A program made the position numbers and the translations under genes. Positions 22,901-31,900 of a stretch of 64,000 nucleotides of DNA are shown one piece after another. The notes under the pieces are model-generated. The model did no database searches. It was not told the DNA's origin and was given only the letters and a program-made list of their open reading frames with translations. Origin of the DNA: Sipunculus nudus (lineage: Eukaryota > Annelida > Sipuncula > Golfingiida > Sipunculidae); assembly GCA_026874595.1 (NCBI GenBank), contig CM049318.1, positions 27,182,956 through 27,246,955 on the forward strand, written 5' to 3'. Positions within the stretch are counted from its first letter, which is position 1, and each line of letters starts with the position of its first letter.

Positions 22901-25900
22901 CCGGAGAGTGCCAAGTGTTCTATTTTTTTGGAAAAACATAAATTGTTATTCACACCAAATAAATTGTTATTCACACCAAGATGGCTGAGTACGTATGTGT
23001 AGTGAATATGTCGACAGAGAGCTGAACAGAGTTTGAACAGTTCCTCATGCATATATATCATACCTGACCCTTTGAAACTTCTGAGTATATAAATACTGTG
23101 AGTGGTGCTCCATAACCCCTCTGAGGCTGGATGTGAATTTTAATAAGTGTGTATTTTTGATTTGTGAATATTACACATTACACCTTAATAAAATATTATT
23201 AATATTATTAAAAATTGTTTATTCTCAGATTGATACCTCAGAGGTTCAGCTGGAGACATCTCAGGGGGGTGTTGAGGATGAAGAGAACATGGAAAGCGAA
23301 GAAGAGGAGGAAGAGGACGATGAAGATTCACGAGGAGGTCGATTCAAATCAGAACGGACCAACATTGTCAGTACCAAGAGTAAGCGGGTCACTGAAGCCA
23401 TCCCAGACACCCTGGGTGAGTTGTTTGATGCTGAGGTGGACATGGTTATGGTGTCTCAGAGAATTCGTCATATTTCATTATCATATATACTAGTAGTAGG
23501 AATCGGTTGTAAATTTCTATGTCCGACTTGTCCGACATGGGAGTAAATGAACACGGACAAGATATTTTCTGCCACTTACACCTTCGTGGAAAAATAGAAA
23601 AAGACGAAAAAATAATATTCTTCTGAAAAATATTTAAAGAATATTTGAGTAAAAATGCATATTTAATTTATTTTTAAAGGGTGTGCATTCTTGCTACTTT
23701 CCATGTGACCTGCATGTTCAGTGTTAATTAACACAGAGACCAAGATTGTTTGCTGACTGTAGACCAGCTACCTCCACGCAGGGTCAAGGTCTATTGTGCA
23801 TAATGGTAAACCCCACTGACAGTGATGGACCTAAGCATGTTTGACCTGACATTCAACCCTAACACCATCTCACTTGTATGATCAGTAAATGTACACAACC
23901 TGTGACTCTCAAACCCTTGGCACTCGTGTCTTATGTCAGCATGCAACAATTGTTAATCCCCTAATTCATGCAGGTAATTTTGCATAATGTTGAAAAGACC
24001 ACAAAAGAGTCCCTTCACAATCACCTTGCATTTACATCTTCAACAATTCTTGGAAACTGTTGTATTTCATAAACTATCCAAGGAAACACCTGCATAAGTT
24101 TCTGTTTATATTTACAATACTTTTATTGTTTAGTATTAATGTAACCTGTACTCTGGTAATAGACTAGTGTTCATTATAATCAGAGATACTTTTGGAGATA
24201 CAAATTTATACACTAAGACCAATATCTTACTGTATCTATTTGATGCTCTGGCTTCACTCTGGTAGATAATACTGTCTTAGATATGCTGATAAATATAATG
24301 ATTGTAATACTTTTGATCATTTACATAATGGTAGATTCTACTATTTAAGATACCCAGGCAGAAATTACTGCCATCCATAGTTTGGTATATCAAACCGTTA
24401 TTGAACTTTGTTAGATTTAAATGACACAATTACTGCTTTAGATATTACTGCTATGGGTAATATGTTACTTGGTCATATTTTTTTAATGCATCATACACCT
24501 TAATGATGTTATTTAGCTCATTTGAATGAAAATGTCTGTAGTCAGCAATTATAACTGTCCTATAAAACTACTGCTTGGTTCCATTCTGGTGACACAAGTA
24601 TGTTTGTCACAGATTCCAATATCCATGTTGCCAAACACCATAAATAAAAGTTTATTATGTTCCAAATACTTATTGTGTCCCAAAACCACTAAAATCAAAA
24701 CTCCAGATTAGTTGGGGCCTGGACAGTTGAGGGGTAAAATGCTCGGCTCTCTCCACTGGCGACCCGGGTTAATTCCATGGTGTGGCCATAAAAGTTTTCT
24801 CCAGGTTCTCCGGTTTCCTCCACCCCTACAGACTGCTGAACGCCATCATCTGAGCCATGGAGGGTGCTGTGATAATTTTAATAACTATTTGTACAACCCA
24901 TGTAAAATAAATAAGTTTATATTTTTGTCTCACTACTCCTATGGACTTATAGAGTTTTTTATATTTTATGTAACATATTAGGAAGCATCTAAAAGTACTA
25001 GAGTGATATAAGTAATATTTGATATGTGGTCAGGAAGACTGTTCTTTCTGTTATATAGAGATCAGTGCTGAGGACCAAGCAAAGATTGACGAGTTCATGA
25101 CACACGAGTCACAGCAACGCAGAGGGCGTGGCAGACGTGGCAGAGGTTGGGGTGGGCGTGGTCAAGGGAGAGGGGGCTTTCGACCTCAGTTCCAGCGTCC
25201 ACCACAAGGGGGTGCTCATCCTCGACCTCTAATGCCTCAATCAAGGATGCAACGGCCAATGGGACCTCCAAGGATGCAGGTTCAGGAGTTGCGTCCTAAA
25301 ATCCATGTAAACCCGCATTTCCGCGGGGCGGGTCCGGCACAGCCACAGCAGGGCCCGGTGTTAACTTGGGACCCGGTGATGAGGCAGCCACGACCTGGAG
25401 TCCCAGTGGTGTCCGGTCCGCCCGTCATGATGGGATCCCAGGCTCCGTCTCTTGTAATCTCACAACAGATGGTACCTAATGCCCCGCAGCCTCTCATGCA
25501 GGTAAGTAGACAGCTAATTAAATGAATGTTTGTATTATCAGTATGTATGCCTGTCTGTCTTCTCTAAGTATGTTTGTACCTGTAATTCAGAAAATAATAA
25601 TATTTTCAATTTGAAAATTTTACACTAGTTAGATTTCTACATTATCTCAGTCCTCTTAAAAGGAGATCTGGAACCAGAATGTTAGTTTCTTGAATTCACA
25701 GGGTAAAGAAAATATATAAAATTGTAGTTCTTCCTTAACTCCACAGATGGCACCAGTGTAAAGGGCTGTGGTCTTTGATTGTCTTGTAATTGTTGTTTTC
25801 TGTTTGTTTTCTGCACAGGTTAAGTTCTAAACTTGTATTGTTATCTCTCTGCAAGTTGTTAAAAGATTTGTCCTGTAGTTTTGATAGTCATGTAAAAATA

Positions 25901-28900
25901 TGTAAATGTTCTCATTACATGTTCTAGGCTGTAATTAGATTACCTAATAAAACACATTAGAGTGAGTCTTTTTTGGTTCTGCAGAAATTTGCACTTTATA
26001 AGGATTTAACCTGTAGACATAAACATTTGAAATGAATATATAATGCGACTGTAACTACTCCTAATCTTGCACAGCAACCATCATTGTCTCACATCATGCT
26101 GATATTAATGCAGGAGAATCGGACAAGCTCTTTTATGTTTATTTTAACAGATGCCACCTCCGTCACAGGGCTGGATTCAAGCACAGGGGACACCTATACA
26201 AGCTGGTTCAGTGCTGCTCCGTGCTCCCGGCCAGCCTGAAGCCTTCATCCCAGTCAGGGGACTGATGGAGCAAAACGTATCAGGTTTGTGGCTTTATGTG
26301 TGCAAAGGGTATACTGTATTTACATGTGTATGGTGACCCCCAATTTTGAGCATAAAATTTTGGTACAAATTATTTTTCAGCATCCTTTATGCATTAAGTG
26401 GTATATCAGGGGAGTAGAGAATGTAATCATTTGTTGGGTCTGTGATGTATATGAAATGTTACACCATGTGATTGTCCCAATATTTGATCATATAAATATT
26501 ATATATAGTTTTTATATACACTCATGGAAGGAGATGTACTTGTTGAATAGCCCTGAACTGGATATAGGTTTGTGACAGCACACTGCAATGACTGCATGTT
26601 TGTTTATAATATATGATCATGTATATATATATATATATATATATATAGTTTTTTATAAACGCTCATTTAAGGAGATATACTTGTTGAATAGCCCCAAACT
26701 TCTGTTTGTAGTTAATCAGATAACACCTGGAGGGGCCATAATGCAACAGCAGCAGCACCGGCCACCATTCTCTCAAAACAATGGACAGCAACAGAACCAG
26801 TTCCATCAGGGGCCAAGAGGTCAGCAGTCCATGAGACAACAGGTAACAGATGACATCTACTTCATAACAGGGATGTTTCACTTGTTAGGACCCCCCCCCC
26901 CCCCCCCCCCCCTTTGGTAAAGCTGGTGTCCCGTAGTAAATATTCTGTCTATTTTAGCATCTATCCATCTGTAAATTTGTATCCAGATGATAACTCCAGT
27001 TTGGATTTGCTGATTAGATTTAAACCGCACATACATGTATATGAAGTGATATTATACTAAAAACCCACTATCTTTATCCTTTACCTTTACCAATAACAGT
27101 TATTTAGCATGATTGTGTTTAAAATTAATTAAACAAAACATTTCATGCCAAGGAACCCAGCTCTCCACAGATTCTGTCAATAACTTTTTGAGAAATCAGA
27201 TATACAGCAAATAGACAGACATGCCAACAGAAAAAATTTTTAGTTCTTGACCCAGTCCATCTGACATCTTTAATTTGATCACCGCTTAATTCTATTCTGG
27301 TCTTCATGGCCTCAAAGCCAAAAGTATTTCATTGGATCTGCCTGGTGAGGATATAGTGAAACAGTTATTTCAGAACTTACAAACTTACAGACAGTAACAG
27401 AATTTTTAAAACACAATTGACTAGAAGTCTGTATTCTCAGGAAATCCAAGCCTCCACCACATGGGTTGGGGTAGGGGGTGGTGGGGGGGGGGGGGGGCGT
27501 TAGGGTCCCTATTGTAGGATGCTCCCAAAACCATGTTTGCATTCACTTATTTGGCCCATTTACCCAGGTTCATTTATGTATGAGTGACTGAACATTTGTC
27601 AATATTCATGGATGACTTTCCTGAATCTTGATCATGTTTCTGATCCACACCAAAATATAATTGATTATTCATTGTCCCATTCCAGAAATGCTCTAAAATT
27701 TCATGAGATTATGTTCATGGTTGCATGGGTTGTTGTGAACAAACACTCATGCATACCCTTCTGGCCGAGGCAGTTATCAGATTATCATATAAACTTCATC
27801 ATCAGAGGTATAAATTTAACTGTTTACAGGACAGTAGTGAGCCATTATTCTATACTAGGTGTATTTTTCTTTATTATCAGGGCCCCAGACCAGGGATGCA
27901 CCAGGATAACCAGCAGTTCTATAGTGGTCCAGGACAGCAGCAGCAGCAACATCACATGGGAGGCTCACACCAGATGCCCCGCCCCAACTCATCCCACCAG
28001 GGTAACCACCAGCCCCATCACCAGATGATGAATAACCGATCAGACGCTCCCTACCCAGGCGTCAGAAACATGAGACCCCAGCACAGTCAGCACCAGCAGA
28101 GACACCCTATGAACTCAGGACCCCATCAGGGGCACCAGCGACCCAGAGACCCCTCACCTAAAGTAAGCTTTGATCGTTTCTGTATGATTTCCTACTGAAA
28201 TAAGGGAAAGTATGAAGCAGGGACTATACACACACATACGTATATATGTTGATATATAATTTCAGTTCATCTACTCATCATTTGTGATAATCATCACTAT
28301 TTATTGTTATACATAAGTGAGTGCTGTTGTTTCTTCATGGAAAATGTTGTTTAGTCAATTATCACTATGCAAACATCTGATTGGTCATAGTTTGTGATGT
28401 AATGTATTCAGTGATATCATTTATTCTTTCAGATGTCTGCTGGGTCTTATTTCTTTATGCAAATTTCTGATATGTTTTATATATAACATTGTCTGAAAGA
28501 GTAAGATTTTTCAAACAAGGTGCTTATCTGGTAGAATTAATTGTTTCCTTAAAGTATTGTCAGATATCTTCATGTTCAGTCTGATTGATTTTGTTTCCTC
28601 AAAAAAAGGAATTTGGTCCTGTTTCTTAATGTGTTTTTAGTTTTTATTTTCGCCTGCAGATGTCTCCACATGTCATAGTGGATCTGTTAAGTTTTCATGT
28701 GCCCTTACAATTTCTCCACATGTCATAATTTTGGTTGCTTATCAAGTATAAATGACAACAAGATCCCAAAGTGAGGGACATTAATTCCACAAATTTGCTT
28801 GTTTTAAAAGGATTACAAAGTAGCCATAAAGGCTATTATTCAGATGTTCCCTGATGCTGATTACAAAGTAGCCATAAAGGCTATTATTCAGATGTTCCCC

Positions 28901-31900
28901 TGAAATAATCATATTAACAAATGACATATCATTTTGAACACACAATTTATCAAGATTATTTATCTTAAAAATGATAAAACATATACATATGCATATTTGT
29001 AAATACAAGGTTGAAATTCCACATACACAAATACATGTACATGTTCTGGTAGATTTTAGTTTATTGATGCTGATTACTCTGAGTCTTAACTTAATCTCTG
29101 TGTTAAATGCATATTTTGTAACAGATGCAAGGGCAGCCCATACAGATAGTGATTCAGGGTCAGGCACAGCCCCCTAAACCAGCCCCACCTCAACAGCAGA
29201 GAAACCAGCGACAAACACGACCACAGCAGTTCCATCAACAACCACAACTGGGCTCTCCACGACAACAATACCAGCCAAGACCTGGCAACCGGCAGCAGTT
29301 CCAACAGAGGCCACAAGGGGGTGCTCAACAGCAGTTAAACCAGCGGCCACAAGGTGGCGCCCCGCAGCAGTTCGGCCAGCAGATTCGCATTTCTGGTGCT
29401 CCTCAGCAGTTTGGACAAAATAGGATGGCAGCACCTCAGAGATTCAAACAGCCACAGCAGCAGGGACAGCAACAGAATCAGTTCAGTAGGTGGGTAAACT
29501 TCAGAAACTGAGGGATTAAATACCAGCCTACATTCCATTTACAGTCTACACATTACATTTTTCATGCTAATCTATTTCATTCAACCACTGCTTGCACTGG
29601 GAGCATTTGCTGTAGACTGCCACCAGGGGGCAGTGTATTTTGGCACTGTGCCAAGCATTAAAGCTTGAATAACATCCAGAAAAGCCTCAATTTCATTTGT
29701 TGAAACCTGTAGAAAAAGGATCCTTGTCCTGTGCCAGCACTAGGTGCTTGTCTACATTAAATGCACCCTATGTATGTACAATCAGTGCAGTGAATAAGGT
29801 TAGGTATAATTTTATTTATATTGATAAGGATATATAACTTCATCCAGATACTACTGTCACCATAATTTTATGATGTTCACCCTGAATTTAGAATATATTC
29901 CCAACATAGTTGTACAAAAATTAATGACGTTTGTAGAAAATGTTCTCAGTTTTTGCTGAATTTGGTATAATATTTGTAGACCAAGGCAGCCACAGCAAGC
30001 TCAAGTTGGGAATCAGCAGCCTGGTGGACCAGTGGTAGTCAGGCGCTCTGTGAAGGAGAGGCTGGGAATAAAACGGCAGTCACTAGAGGGCACCACTGAA
30101 GCAACAGCTCCTAAACAGGTGAAGGTTGATGCAGGGGCTGGTATTTCATCAGCAGTGAAGGAAAATACAGAGCAAGAGAACCCACTGCAGAAGCTGGCTC
30201 AACAAACGATGGTAAGCTTGTCCAGCCAGTGATTCAGTCAGTTATGTTGCTGTCTCACTTAAATATGAAAAAAAAATTATTCTTATTACTCAGTGAGAAT
30301 TTAAAGTTAAAATTTTAAATCACTTTAAAATCAAGTCAGAGTTAATCTTTACAGATTCAAGTTAGGAGTTGTGTGAATATACAAAAGAACAGGGGGACAC
30401 AGTCACCCATAAATTACCAAATCATGTATTTAATCATAAAACAATCACAACTGCACTACCCTTGAATATGTCTTCAGATCTTCAGAATTTAAGAAAAAAT
30501 AAAATAAAAAAAAACTATGGATAAATTAATAATTTTTGTCCACAGGATTCACATTTACAAGTTTTAAGGTGAATGACATTCAGAACTGCTGAAAAGTAAC
30601 TTTTAAAAAAAATTGAACAGGATACATACAAAAGCTGAATGATTAATTGATTTACAATCTGATTGTTTATATGTTTAGAGTGCAGAAGAAATAGCAGATA
30701 GAGAATTACAGCTGAGACTTGAGGAACAGAAACGTAAAAGGGAGGAAATCAAGCGATTGAAGGAATTACGAAGGCAGGCTCAAGCCTCTCAGAAACGTGC
30801 GGAGCTTGAAACAAGACTGTCAGAGCAAGGTATGCTTTTATACTTATCTGTATTTTCATTAGATTAGTGATTATCATTAATAAATTAAGCCTTACAGAAC
30901 TTGTTATGGACAGGTCACTTCATGGGTCTATGTGTTGAAGTTTTCATCGGATGTAGAATTGAGAAATTTTTGATGAAAACATTGTTATTTTTTGTCCACG
31001 TGAGTATCCTCTAGTGACTAATGTCAAAGGCTCAAAATAATAGCCTTACAAACAGAAAAGTGTCACCCAAATATCTGAATATGTTAGATTTTATATGAAA
31101 ACGTTGATAATGAACAAGTCAATGGTTTTACGTCACACAGTTTACACATTTTATTAGCTGTTTTCTTATGGCATGGAAAGACACAGGTAGGCATAGAGAA
31201 ATTTATTGCAAAAAATAAAAAGACACAGAAAGGGTTGAAGATGGCATTGCAAGTGAAATTCTAAAAATAATTATATTTGTGTGAATATGGTGAAATTTCT
31301 GAATTTAGAAAAGCATATATTGACAAAAAGGTGTGAATGTGATACATGGATAAAAAATAAGTCATTGTACTTTCTGCAGCCAATAATTTCTGACAAATAA
31401 TCTGGAAATGGTATTAAATTGTAATGGTATTGGAGGGAAATAGTGTGTTAAAATGTAAACATGTTTATCCAGTGTCAGCGTTCATGTCCCAGTGTTTAGG
31501 AATACATCCTTCAATTTTTCCACATTTCAGTCAGTGTGTGAATGGATAAATTTTATTCAATTCCTTAAGCTGTCCATGGTACTTTACATCAGCCAATATA
31601 AAGGAGTCTCATTATAATTATTTTGTCTTATGGTTCAGTTACAATGATATGATTTGAGCAAGAAATAATATTTGCCTTTTATGTAATTTACCATATTGAA
31701 TACAATAAAATTACTGTAAAGTATGTGATAGTAATCCCTGTAATAATCAGCTCAATTAAAAACTCATATTAACCATTATTTACAGGTTTGACATTAAGTG
31801 ATGTGGCAGGTTCATCAGAGGTCCAAAAAGAGGCAGGGGTAGTACCTGTACAGCAACAACAGCCAGTCCCGATTGTTCAGATGCAACCCCCACAACAGCC

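Noticed and set aside
27612-28028. A 138-codon frame overlapping RBM33 exon 10
   Set aside because: It is in a different frame from the conserved one and begins deep in the intron.
29174-29538. Open frames on the - strand opposite RBM33 exon 11
   Set aside because: They are shadows of the Gln-rich coding exon (CAG/CAA read in reverse).
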